Shown: in pieces, positions 42,819-50,879 of the stretch
Position numbering within the stretch: position 1 is the stretch's first letter
Layout of the letters: every line of letters begins with the position of its first letter
Assembly (NCBI RefSeq): GCF_900162695.1
Contig: NZ_FUIH01000007.1
Location: forward strand, 186,001-250,000
Source of the DNA: Virgibacillus siamensis
GTDB lineage: Bacteria > Bacillota > Bacilli > Bacillales > Amphibacillaceae
Reading direction: 5' to 3'
Length of the DNA: 64,000 nucleotides
The notes under the pieces: generated by a model
The model's input: the letters and a program-made list of their open reading frames with translations, nothing else
Told to the model about the DNA's origin: nothing
Database searches by the model: none
Program-made: the position numbers and the translations under genes

Positions 42819-44388
42819 TAATTAACTTACACACTTTATTTGACAAACCCTTTGTTCCGGGTTCATCTGCGTTTTCCTGTAAACTTTCATCCTTAACTGT
42901 TTCGGATTCGCTTTCTACAGGATGAGCAGTTTCTTCTGCGCTTTCCGAAACTTGTGTCCGCTCTTCCTTAGCGGCGTTGGCGATTACGCCCAATTCACCT
43001 TTAATATTGTTTTTGCCTGATAAATTATTGATAACTTCGCTCAAATCCAATCCAGTCATTTGACTTAAACTCTCCTGGAGATTCGTCATCATACCAGTAA
43101 TACTGCCAGGTAAATTGTTTACACCATCACCTTTTCCACCGTCAAGGATACGGATGGATTCCACATTTCCCAATGGTTCTGAAACAGCTTTGGCAAATTC
43201 AGGCATCATATTAATCAACATTTCGGTCATCATGACTTCTTTATGCTTATTCAGTGCCTCAGCCCGTTTTTCAATTGCCTCTACTTCGGCAAGGTTCTTC
43301 GTTTTAATAACCTCCGCTTCAGCGTATCCTTCTTTCTCTCTGGATTCAGCTTCAGCTTCGGCAATCCGAACCCGCTCATAGTAATCGGCATCGGATTTTG
43401 CTTTTCGTACTTTTACTTCTTCTTGTTCCAATGCAACATTACGCTCACGCTCCAGTTGTTTTAAGCGTAATTCTTCTTCTTTTTGCTGTCTATCAATCTT
43501 CAAGCGTTCTTTTTCAACTTCAAGATCACGTTCAGCTTTTTCCAGGGAATATGCTGCTTCTGTTTTTGCTTTTTCTCTTTCGGTTTCTGCCTTTATTTGG
43601 GCATCCTTAATTTCTTTCGTTTTTCTGGATTCAGCAATCTGGATTTCCCGTTCGTACTCCTCACGTTTGATTTCCTCATTCATTTGGGCAACGTGTACTT
43701 TTGTTTCTCTATTATTGGTAGCCTCGGCAATCTCAGCAGCTTTTTGAATCTCTGCCGTACGGGGTCTCCCGAGGTTTGTCAGATAATCACTGCCCTCAAC
43801 ATCTTTTAAATCGGTTAATCCGAGACTGGTAATCCGGAACCCCATGGCATCCAGCTGTTTCTGGGCAATTTCACGAACCTGCTCATTGAAACTTTCTCTA
43901 TCATTATTAATTTGTTCGACCGTCATTTTTGATAGAATCGCACGCAAGTTTGATCCCAGTACCTCTGAGATATCATTTTCCAATTCATTCTGTTCTCTTC
44001 CTAAAAATTGTTCCGCGTACTTGGCGATTCCTTCCAATGAATCAGCAACTTTAAGCATTGCAACAGCTTCACCTACAATTGGAACGCCTTGTTTTGTATA
44101 AACAGTAGGTGTTGTTATTTTCAGCTGAAAAGCTGTCAGTGATACCGGTGTATGTGTCTGGAACATTTTCAGACGATGTCCGCCGCCGCGGATAACCTTC
44201 ATATATCTTCCTTCATCATCCTGGAATATATTTGTATCTTTTTCCGGGTCACCCAGCTTCGGACCGGTGATGATTAGGGCAACGTTTGATGGGACGGTTT
44301 TATATTTGATTTTCATATAAATAAACCAGAATATCCCACCTACAATTGCTAATCCTGCCAGTAAAGCCACAATAAATATTACTTCCAC
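42787..44388 (-). CDS. floT: Flotillin FloT-like protein with IS-altered C-terminus
   Basis: 533 residues as it stands. One N-terminal membrane anchor (IFIVALLAGLAIVGGIFWFIYMK is cut here to residues about 4-25), a PHB/SPFH domain (about 30-210, with FQLKITTPTVYTKQG and QFLGREQNELENDI), then the Glu-Ala-rich flotillin coiled coil (about 220-400) and an acidic tail. It scaffolds functional membrane microdomains. The start is GTG 44388 behind GGGGAGAG. The native end was ...ENADEPGT-NE-stop (stop at 41462-41464); the IS replaced the last two codons with about 21 foreign residues ending RPCL. Function is probably kept. Confidence 0.93.
   Translation of the reverse strand: MEVIFIVALLAGLAIVGGIFWFIYMKIKYKTVPSNVALIITGPKLGDPEKDTNIFQDDEGRYMKVIRGGGHRLKMFQTHTPVSLTAFQLKITTPTVYTKQGVPIVGEAVAMLKVADSLEGIAKYAEQFLGREQNELENDISEVLGSNLRAILSKMTVEQINNDRESFNEQVREIAQKQLDAMGFRITSLGLTDLKDVEGSDYLTNLGRPRTAEIQKAAEIAEATNNRETKVHVAQMNEEIKREEYEREIQIAESRKTKEIKDAQIKAETEREKAKTEAAYSLEKAERDLEVEKERLKIDRQQKEEELRLKQLERERNVALEQEEVKVRKAKSDADYYERVRIAEAEAESREKEGYAEAEVIKTKNLAEVEAIEKRAEALNKHKEVMMTEMLINMMPEFAKAVSEPLGNVESIRILDGGKGDGVNNLPGSITGMMTNLQESLSQMTGLDLSEVINNLSGKNNIKGELGVIANAAKEERTQVSESAEETAHPVESESETVKDESLQENADEPGTKGLSNKVCKLIITQDIWRPCL
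42851..42858. repeat. 8-bp target-site duplication, right copy (TTTGTTCC)
   Basis: Second copy of TTTGTTCC, directly after the right end of the IS element and inside the 3' end of the floT-like reading frame. Confidence 0.93.
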
Positions 44389-44620
44389 ACAATCTCTCCC
44401 CTTCTCCCATATTTTCGTTTACATCATTCCATTACTATGACTTGTTATGTATGTTCATACCATCTATATTGTATAGGTTTTTAGTCCCGTTTTAAATAGG
44501 TAAATGCAAAAGTTCGGGAAGTTTTGTCGAAAAGCGCTGGTTTTACATCATTGGCTGACGTATAACTCTTTCTCAGATTGGAAAACTTAAAAAGGCAAAA
44601 ATCTGTGGGGGTTTTTATGA

Positions 44621-45409
44621 ATGGACAATTACACAAACAATAACACTGCCAGAAGGTATGTTGCACATGTCAGTGTCTTTGGAACTACACAAATTCATTT
44701 ACGGAATCCTTACATTATTGCTTGGTGGAGTGCGGCATTCCCGGGATTTGGTCATCTGCTTTTTTCGAAATATCTCCGGGGATTCGCTCTGTTTATATGG
44801 GAAGTACTGGTTAACCTGAAGGCAAACGTTAACTTGGCAATCATTTATTCTTTTCAGGGTAACATTGATATGGCAATTGATGTGTTGGATACAAGATGGC
44901 TGTTGATATATACCCCTGTTTATTTTTTTGGCATCTGGGACAGCTATCGAACAACAGTGGATATGAATAAAATATATTTGCTGGCAGAACGGGAAGCGCA
45001 TCGTTTCAATTCATTTAGTATAGGCGCGTTGGAGATTAACTACCTTGATAAAAGAAATCCTTTGATTGCAGTGCTTTGGTCACTATTTGTCCCGGGCCTG
45101 GGGCAGCTTTATATACATCGATTAGGAACAGCATTCTTTGTCATTGCCTCTGCTATAACGATATTCTATTATTCCCATGCCTTGGAGGCCCTCACACTGT
45201 TGATCTTGGTACAAGTTCAACAAGCAACTTCTGTTCTGAATGCTCAATGGTTTTTATTTTTACCTTCCGTTTACGGATTTTCCATGTATGATGCCTATAT
45301 GAATACTGTCGAAAATAATAAGCTGTTCGAAAAAGAACAACGACGATTTTTAAAGGGTAATTATCAAAAACCTGGATTTGAACTGCTAAAAAGCCAAAAA
45401 GTGAAGTGA
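44621..45409 (+). CDS. Membrane protein with duplicated TM2-like module, unknown function
   Basis: 262 residues. Two similar halves each hold a TM2-like hairpin: NPYIIAWWSAAFPGFGHLLF and NPLIAVLWSLFVPGLGQLYI, followed by a second span. Each half then ends in a loop before a conserved-looking YD/WDSYR-T or YDAYMNTVE segment. The internal duplication suggests a gene made by fusion of two TM2-like units. Start ATG 44621 directly follows an in-frame stop, with GGGGG 8-12 bases ahead. It forms a three-gene operon with the next two membrane protein genes. I do not know its function. Confidence 0.72.
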   Translation: MDNYTNNNTARRYVAHVSVFGTTQIHLRNPYIIAWWSAAFPGFGHLLFSKYLRGFALFIWEVLVNLKANVNLAIIYSFQGNIDMAIDVLDTRWLLIYTPVYFFGIWDSYRTTVDMNKIYLLAEREAHRFNSFSIGALEINYLDKRNPLIAVLWSLFVPGLGQLYIHRLGTAFFVIASAITIFYYSHALEALTLLILVQVQQATSVLNAQWFLFLPSVYGFSMYDAYMNTVENNKLFEKEQRRFLKGNYQKPGFELLKSQKVK

Positions 45410-45413
45410 TGAT

Positions 45414-45872
45414 GTGCAGCTTTTTTCAACGTTTGATAATAATATTTTCTTGGAAATGGCGATCTCAACATTGGAAAAAAACAATATCAAACAAGACCGG
45501 ATATATGCAGTGCCACTTGATAATCGGAAAGAATCACGCAAATTATTTGATAGCATTCATAAATCAGACGGTGTATCACTTATTGATTTGGGAATGGCCT
45601 TGGCAACGGCGTTTTCGGTTATTGGTGTCAGTGTAGGTTTCAAAATGGCATGGGGACCTATTTGGGTGGGAATCATTAGCGCATTAATAGGATTGATTAT
45701 AGGGGTTGCCATTCGTTTGATTACGAACGTCATTCTTAAAAAAAGAAAACGATTGTTAAAAGGAAAACAATCGGAAGTTATCCTAATTGTAGATTGTGCG
45801 GAAGATCAAGGGGAACTGGTCGAAAATATTCTATGGGAACACTATGCTATAGGTGTAGCGAAAGTCAAATAA
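45414..45872 (+). CDS. Small membrane protein flanked by soluble domains, unknown function
   Basis: 152 residues from GTG 45414, four bases after the upstream stop. An N-terminal soluble part (about 1-50, QDRIYAVPLDNRKESRKLFD), two glycine-containing spans (GMALATAFSVIGVSVGF and GIISALIGLIIGVAIRL), a basic loop (KKRKRLLKG), and a soluble end with a ferredoxin-like beta strand (SEVILIVDCAEDQ). The layout resembles small stress-related membrane proteins. No family can be named with confidence. Confidence 0.68.
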   Translation: MQLFSTFDNNIFLEMAISTLEKNNIKQDRIYAVPLDNRKESRKLFDSIHKSDGVSLIDLGMALATAFSVIGVSVGFKMAWGPIWVGIISALIGLIIGVAIRLITNVILKKRKRLLKGKQSEVILIVDCAEDQGELVENILWEHYAIGVAKVK

Positions 45873-45918
45873 ACGGATTAGCTTTGGGAACCCGTGAACG
45901 AAAAGGGCGTGCAGTTAA

Positions 45919-46368
45919 GTGCTTTTTATTATAATTTCGATCATCTTGTTCAGTATTATCATTTATTTTATGCCGAAACGTATGACATTTATGGAAATGT
46001 ACACAACTGCCTGGTTTGCCTTAACTTTTGTACTGGCGGTTGATACATACCTTTCTATAAAACTTGGTCTTTATGGTTATTTTGAGAAAGGAATCGAATG
46101 GAAAACGTTAATTATTCATTTTGGTGTATTTCCAACATACAATGCCATTTATTTGAACTTTTTTCCAAGGAAACATCGGTATAAACTGGTGTACATTCTG
46201 GGACATTCACTCATATTAGTTGCCTATGAAAGCGCGACCGTTCTGGCAGGGGCGTTTTATTACAATCAATGGAATATCGTTTATTCCGCTATGCTTTATC
46301 CATTCATTTTGTTGATTCTTTATTCCAATTTGAAGATAATCAGAGCACTGAAAAAACGTGCGAAATAA
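45919..46368 (+). CDS. CBO0543-like membrane protein
   Basis: 149 residues, five predicted spans, beginning at GTG 45919 with AAAGGGCG ahead. Features such as PKRMTFMEMYTTAWFALTF, IHFGVFPTYNAIYLNFFP and VAYESATVLAGAFYYNQWN resemble the CBO0543 family, common in spore-forming Firmicutes, function unknown. It is the third gene of the 44621-46368 group, and the 21-bp array D begins 17 bp after its stop. Confidence 0.68.
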   Translation: MLFIIISIILFSIIIYFMPKRMTFMEMYTTAWFALTFVLAVDTYLSIKLGLYGYFEKGIEWKTLIIHFGVFPTYNAIYLNFFPRKHRYKLVYILGHSLILVAYESATVLAGAFYYNQWNIVYSAMLYPFILLILYSNLKIIRALKKRAK

Positions 46369-46384
46369 GGGGTGTGAATGAGCC

Positions 46385-46573
46385 CGCCGAACAAAATCCG
46401 AAATGCGCCGAACACTAGCCCATAGCCGCCGAACAAAATCCGAAATGCGCCGAACACTAGCCCGCCACCGCTGAACAAAATCCGAAATGCGCCGAACATT
46501 AGCCCGCACCCGCCGAACAAAAGCCGAAGTGCGCTGAACATTGTCCCGCAGCCGCCGAACCCTGGCCTGTTTT
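46385..46573. repeat. 21-bp tandem array D (core CGCCGAACA) with 42-bp higher-order period
   Basis: Nine units of exactly 21 bp begin at 46385 and every 21 bp to 46553. All open with CGCYGAACA. Odd units continue with AAATCCGAAATG, even units with CTAGCCC plus variable bases, so the true period is 42 bp. The array fills the gap between the CBO0543-like and YitT genes. It shares its core with array B (30201). Reading frames run open through it because 21 is a multiple of 3. Confidence 0.92.
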
Positions 46574-46690
46574 CTTTTCCACGTTGGTCAGATTGATTAA
46601 AAATTTTTTGCCCACGATATTGACTTTTATTTTCACCGGCACTAAAATTCTAAAAGTATTATTTCAACGTTCGGATTGGAGGGTCATGCA

Positions 46691-47509
46691 ATGCATCATC
46701 TTTATAAATATGCTGTGCTTTTTGTGTTTTCGATTGTTTTGGGATTTGCATTTAATATGTTTCTGCTGCCTCATGAAGTTTTATCAGGCGGTGTAACAGG
46801 TCTCGCGATGATTTTTGGGCTGCTTACTCCGATAAACTCCGGTATTTGGCTTGTTATCTTCAATATTCCGGTATTCATTATGGGATGGATGAGATTAGGC
46901 AAGGAATTTATTGCGAACAGTATATTTTCTGTTTTTATCACTTCTGTGTCCATGCAGTATATTCCCGTACTGAAGGTAACTGACGATGCATTGCTGTCTG
47001 CGGTATTTGGCGGAGTTATTGTAGGTATTTCCATCGGGTTTATTGTGCGATTTTACGGATCAACCGGCGGTGCTGATATCATTGGATTGGTTGTCACCCA
47101 AAAACGTGACATTCCGCTGGGGGTTTTAATTTTCGGTTTAAACAGTATTGTCGTATTTATATCCGGGTTTTTCTTCTCCTGGGACCTCGCATTATATACG
47201 ATGGCTTCCATATACATTACCGGGGTTGTCGTTGATCGTGTGCACACCCGTCATGTGAAATTAAGTTTAATGGTCGTAACACAGCGGGGAGACCAGCTTA
47301 AGAATGAGCTTATCGCAAATTTGATTCGTGGAATCACCGTAATGAACGGGTATGGCGCCTATTCCAATCATGAAACAAAAGTTCTGTATACCGTAATTAC
47401 CCGCTATGAACTGGCATTGGTAAAATCGCTGATCAAAAGTGTTGATCCGAAAGCGTTTGTCAGCATTAGTGAAACTGCTGAAGTGATGGGTAATTTTAGG
47501 AAATCATAG
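46691..47509 (+). CDS. YitT-family membrane protein
   Basis: 272 residues. Five to six membrane spans with the YitT_membrane motif (FNMFLLPHEVLSGGVTGLAM, then RFYGSTGGADIIGLV), followed by the C-terminal DUF2179 domain (about 215-272, GITVMNGYGAYSNHETKVLYTVITRYEL is quoted only in part). This is a common Firmicutes family of unknown transport role. Start ATG 46691 follows GGAGGGTC. It seems monocistronic behind array D. Confidence 0.9.
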   Translation: MHHLYKYAVLFVFSIVLGFAFNMFLLPHEVLSGGVTGLAMIFGLLTPINSGIWLVIFNIPVFIMGWMRLGKEFIANSIFSVFITSVSMQYIPVLKVTDDALLSAVFGGVIVGISIGFIVRFYGSTGGADIIGLVVTQKRDIPLGVLIFGLNSIVVFISGFFFSWDLALYTMASIYITGVVVDRVHTRHVKLSLMVVTQRGDQLKNELIANLIRGITVMNGYGAYSNHETKVLYTVITRYELALVKSLIKSVDPKAFVSISETAEVMGNFRKS

Positions 47510-47530
47510 ATAATAACAACTGTTATCGAT

Positions 47531-47575
47531 AAAAGCGCCTGCCATCCGATTCCTATAACCTCGGACGACAGGCAC
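47531..47575 (-). terminator. Terminator between the convergent YitT and EamA genes
   Basis: A stem of about 13-15 bp with wobble pairs (GCGCCTGCCATCCGA at 47535-47549 with TCGGACGACAGGC at 47561-47573). On the minus strand it is followed by TTTTATCG, so it serves the EamA gene best and may also slow the YitT transcript. Confidence 0.68.
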
Positions 47576-47581
47576 TTGTGG

Positions 47582-48487
47582 TTAAGAAGGCTTTTTCTTT
47601 AATGCCAGTATAAAAATCATCCCTATAATACAAGCTGTACCAATCCACTGAAAGAATCCAAATGATTCATTCAACCAAAAAACTGTTGTTAAAACAGCTG
47701 ATAACGGCTCTAAACTGCCCAACAGACTTGTTTCCTTTGGTGAAAGACTTTGTAAACTTTCGATATAAAACCAAAATGCTATCATTGTCCCTAAGATAAT
47801 GACGAATATTAAGTATCCAACTACCTCTAGTGACAGGCTGGCAGCATCCACTTGCCAGGGCGGGTGGATGAAGCTTAATGCCAGGCCGCCGATGAACATA
47901 GCCCAGCCCACAATGACAAGGGAATCGTATTCCTTCAGCAAAGGAACAGCATATAACGTATAGAATGCCAGGGCTGCACCGGATAGAACACCCCAAACAA
48001 TACCGAGTGCCGGCACAGACAGCCCGGAGATTGAGCCGTTTGTTAACAGGAAAAAAGTACCTGTTAAAGCAAGAAATACTGTTAGTAAATCATGTCCTGT
48101 TAGAATTGTTTGCCTGCGTAACAGCAAGTAAATAATAATCATAGCAGGTGCTAAATATTGTAATAGTGTTGCAACAGCAGCATTACCATGATTAATGGAT
48201 GCCATGTACGTGTATTGAACCCCCAGCATGCCGAGCATCCCGAAGATGATCAGCTGAACAGCTGTCTTTCGTTTTTTCCAAACCCCAAGTATTTGCGAAC
48301 GATCTTTTCCAAAAAATTGAACAGTTAAGAGTAAAAAACCAGAAATGAGCAAGCGTGTCGTGACAAGCCAGTCTACACTAATGGCGTATTCCTGAAAGAG
48401 CTTCTGTGCAACTGTTCCGCCTACACCCCAAAAGGTTGCTCCCGTTATAACGAGGAATAATCCTGTTCTTCTCGTGGGCTTATTCAT
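47582..48487 (-). CDS. EamA-family (DMT) transporter
   Basis: 301 residues, ten membrane spans in two EamA repeats (first: [18 protein letters not shown] to about 140; second: [23 protein letters not shown] onward, ending [22 protein letters not shown]). Members export or import amino acids, metabolites or osmolytes. Start ATG 48487 follows GAGGGTAACC. It is divergent from an AraC-family regulator, which may control it. Confidence 0.9.
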   Translation of the reverse strand: MNKPTRRTGLFLVITGATFWGVGGTVAQKLFQEYAISVDWLVTTRLLISGFLLLTVQFFGKDRSQILGVWKKRKTAVQLIIFGMLGMLGVQYTYMASINHGNAAVATLLQYLAPAMIIIYLLLRRQTILTGHDLLTVFLALTGTFFLLTNGSISGLSVPALGIVWGVLSGAALAFYTLYAVPLLKEYDSLVIVGWAMFIGGLALSFIHPPWQVDAASLSLEVVGYLIFVIILGTMIAFWFYIESLQSLSPKETSLLGSLEPLSAVLTTVFWLNESFGFFQWIGTACIIGMIFILALKKKPS

Positions 48488-48593
48488 GGTTACCCTCCAT
48501 CTTTAAATATAATAATAGTGTTATAATAGTGGAGAATTCAATGAAATAATACGTGAATTAAATAAAAAAATATAACGATATTGAGGTGATCAT

Positions 48594-49487
48594 GTGCAAA
48601 TAGAAAGTATTGAGATTGATCATAACTTAAAGGAACTTACCCAGCATCGGACTGTCGTGTTGCCGATTGCATGTTATGAAACTAGGGTTAACCAAAATGT
48701 ACTTGGCTATATACCCCTTCATTGGCATGATGAACTTCAATTTGTTTTTATTAAGAAAGGTGAAGCAACTTTTCAACTAAATGGAGAAAATGTCGTCGTT
48801 CGGGAAGGCGACGGGTTGTTTATCAATAGTGGAATACTGCACATGGCTGAAGAAAGGAATCAATCGGATTGTACATATATTTGTTTAAATGTTTCGCCTC
48901 ATTTTGTTTTGTCACAGGAACTTTACACACGCTATGTAGCGCCTTATATTCAAGCGACTAATTTATCCTGTTTCCATGTTGATGCAAATGTGTCCTGGGG
49001 AAAATCCGTTTTGGATGCCATCGAACAAATCAATCAAAGCATTCAACAAAAAGCCCCATACTATGAAATGGACATCACGATACAGCTTACAGTTATTTGG
49101 AAAAACATTATCATGAACGGCTTTCCATTGAAATATGATCAAACGGCAATGTTAAAGGGGCAACGATTGAAACAAATGATAAATTGGATACATCTGCATT
49201 ATTCGGAGAAAATCATGCTCGATGATATTGCAAGAGCTGGTCAATTAAGCCGTTCTGAGTGCTGTCGGTATTTCAAACGAATTTTAAAAACAACCCCGCT
49301 CAGCTATGTAATGGATTATCGCATTCAAAAAAGCCTAAGTCTGCTGCAACAAGCGGACTCCAATGTTACTGAAGTTGCCTATCAAGTAGGATTTAACAGT
49401 ACAAGCTATTTTATTGAAAGGTTCAGAAACATGATGAATAGGACACCATTGGCATACAAAAAATTAAAAATGGATGAGGGTTATTAA
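48594..49487 (+). CDS. AraC-family transcriptional regulator with cupin domain
   Basis: 297 residues. The N-terminal cupin (about 30-110) shows IPLHWHDELQFVFIKKGEATF and GDGLFINSGILHMA. The C-terminal double helix-turn-helix (about 195-290) shows IMLDDIARAGQLSRSECCRYFKR and VTEVAYQVGFNSTSYFIERFR. Start GTG 48594 follows GAGGTGATC. It is divergent from the EamA gene across about 105 AT-rich bp, so it probably activates that exporter in response to a small ligand (inference). Confidence 0.92.
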   Translation: MQIESIEIDHNLKELTQHRTVVLPIACYETRVNQNVLGYIPLHWHDELQFVFIKKGEATFQLNGENVVVREGDGLFINSGILHMAEERNQSDCTYICLNVSPHFVLSQELYTRYVAPYIQATNLSCFHVDANVSWGKSVLDAIEQINQSIQQKAPYYEMDITIQLTVIWKNIIMNGFPLKYDQTAMLKGQRLKQMINWIHLHYSEKIMLDDIARAGQLSRSECCRYFKRILKTTPLSYVMDYRIQKSLSLLQQADSNVTEVAYQVGFNSTSYFIERFRNMMNRTPLAYKKLKMDEGY

Positions 49488-49658
49488 CAATGCAACATTG
49501 ATTTTTAATAGGTATGCCGTTTATATTGGAAGTCATGTTTTATAAATTATCATGCAAGTAATCTTTGTGTTTTGATTATAAAAGGAAGATGATTGTTTTC
49601 GACCAGTAATCCCTATTTTTAAAGCAGTCCAAAAAGTTAATGCAGGAGTTGATTGTAT

Positions 49659-49853
49659 ATGTCAGGAACCCAAAGAAAAAATATAAAGCATGGACAAAAA
49701 GTACGTGTTGTACAAAAGCAGGACCAGCGCTCTGGAAAATTAACGGAAGGTGTGGTGTCAAAAATATTGACAAATTCTGCTTCTCATCCGCATGGCATCA
49801 AGGTTATGCTGGAGAACGGCACGGTAGGCAGAGTGAAAGAAATCGTTAACTAA
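49659..49853 (+). CDS. ywbE: YwbE-family small protein
   Basis: 64 residues, a single small beta-barrel-like unit: RKNIKHGQKVRVVQKQDQRS, then GVVSKILTNSASHPHGIKVML and GTVGRVKEIV. This closely fits the YwbE family, conserved in Bacillus and many other bacteria, function unknown. Start ATG 49659 follows CAGGAGTTG. It stands alone between AraC and the kinase-like gene; the flanking gaps of about 170 bp each hold nothing else I can name. Confidence 0.9.
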   Translation: MSGTQRKNIKHGQKVRVVQKQDQRSGKLTEGVVSKILTNSASHPHGIKVMLENGTVGRVKEIVN

Positions 49854-50032
49854 CTGAAACATAAGTGAATTACTCTTTTTTGCCACATTTATCATACATT
49901 TATTCCGGATTTTATGTGTATTATAACGGTGCAGGTGTATGAAGTAATGATATGCCTATAAAGAATAATATCTATCAGGTAACATAATATGATTAAAAAG
50001 GAAAGCTAATCGGAGAAGGAGCGGCATTCGAT

Positions 50033-50743
50033 ATGGAAAATAAGTGGGACATCGCAAGCGATTCGCTTTCCCAAATTACCGTTTTTTCAAATCCGGACAA
50101 TAAGCCTGTCACTATATACGGTCATGCTGAAGAACTGAAGTGTGTTGGTGTTGGTACAGATGCAGCCGTTTTTCAGCATCTTTATGCCCCTTCATATGCA
50201 TTTAAAGTTTATGCGGAAGATAAAGTATCCAAGATAGAGACAGAAAAAAATATTTATGACAAGTTGGATGGAACATCATATTTTCCGGCATGTTTTGCGG
50301 CAAATGATAGATACCTTGTTCTAAGCTATGAGGAAGGGATCACGCTCTTCGACTGCCTCTTGCAAGGTGTTCATGTTCCCGAACAGGTTGTAAAAGATGT
50401 GGAAGATGCGAGAGAACATGTGCGTGAAAAAGGTCTGAATCCCCGTGACATGCATTTGAAAAATATTATATTGCAGAACGGAAGGGCCAAAATCATTGAT
50501 GTCTCTGAATATATACATCCGGGAAATGATTTTCGCTGGGAACATTTAAAAAAAGGATATCAAACATATTATCATTTAATTGATGGATATGCGATTCCGT
50601 TTTGGTTAATAGAAACAGTCCGTAAGTGGTACAATCAGCACCAAAAACGTTTTGCATCATTCGATGAGTTCATGAGAACCGTTATAAGGCTTACAACGTT
50701 TAAAAGTGAGAAAAAAACGAGGGAACATAATAAGGAAAGATAA
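50033..50743 (+). CDS. Protein-kinase-like protein (YrzF/YbdM type)
   Basis: 236 residues with a minimal kinase fold. A Lys in AFKVYAEDKVSK fits the ATP-contact Lys, the catalytic loop reads LNPRDMHLKNIIL (Asp and Asn in place), and a metal-binding Asp occurs in AKIIDVSEYIHPG. The glycine loop is short (VGVGTDAAVFQ). It resembles the small Bacillus kinase-like proteins YrzF and YbdM; substrates are not known here. Start ATG 50033 follows GGAGAAGGAG. A terminator follows the gene. Confidence 0.85.
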   Translation: MENKWDIASDSLSQITVFSNPDNKPVTIYGHAEELKCVGVGTDAAVFQHLYAPSYAFKVYAEDKVSKIETEKNIYDKLDGTSYFPACFAANDRYLVLSYEEGITLFDCLLQGVHVPEQVVKDVEDAREHVREKGLNPRDMHLKNIILQNGRAKIIDVSEYIHPGNDFRWEHLKKGYQTYYHLIDGYAIPFWLIETVRKWYNQHQKRFASFDEFMRTVIRLTTFKSEKKTREHNKER

Positions 50744-50751
50744 AATAAGCA

Positions 50752-50798
50752 AATAATCTCTCACTGTCCAGATTGAACAGGTGGGGGATTATTTTTCT
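50752..50798 (+). terminator. Intrinsic terminator after the kinase-like gene
   Basis: AATAATCTCTCAC (50752-50764) pairs with GTGGGGGATTATT (with G-T pairs) and an inner CTGT/ACAG helix extends the stem; TTTTTCTT follows. Confidence 0.75.
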
Positions 50799-50879
50799 TG
50801 CTTGTTTTAGCAATACCGTACTATAAAATGTGGTAGAATAGTAATCTCTAAAACTATTCATTAAAGGAATTGAGCTATC

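Larger units (their letters stand above)
41477..42850 (+). mobile_element. Complete IS256-family insertion sequence, 1374 bp
   Basis: The element runs from GGGAGTGTAATATT to TTTGACAAACCC. Its ends form an imperfect inverted repeat of about 26 bp, best in the inner part (TGTGTAAGT). An 8-bp duplication TTTGTTCC flanks it. It holds one intact transposase gene and a hairpin near the left end that stops outside transcription. It entered two codons before the native stop of the floT-like gene. The clean duplication and intact transposase suggest a recent insertion. Confidence 0.94.

Noticed and set aside
43115..44101. Several plus-strand open frames opposite the floT-like gene
   Set aside because: They are shadows of the Glu/Lys/Ala-rich coiled coil on the other strand and have Phe/Ser/Leu-rich, non-protein-like composition.
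46216..46541. Two minus-strand open frames in array D with RISDF-like repeats
   Set aside because: They are produced by the 21-bp array being open in several frames, have no ribosome site, and overlap a better-supported gene.
30201..46573. CRISPR arrays
   Set aside because: The repeats are 21 bp without unique spacers of regular size, half conserved and half variable, and no cas gene is present.
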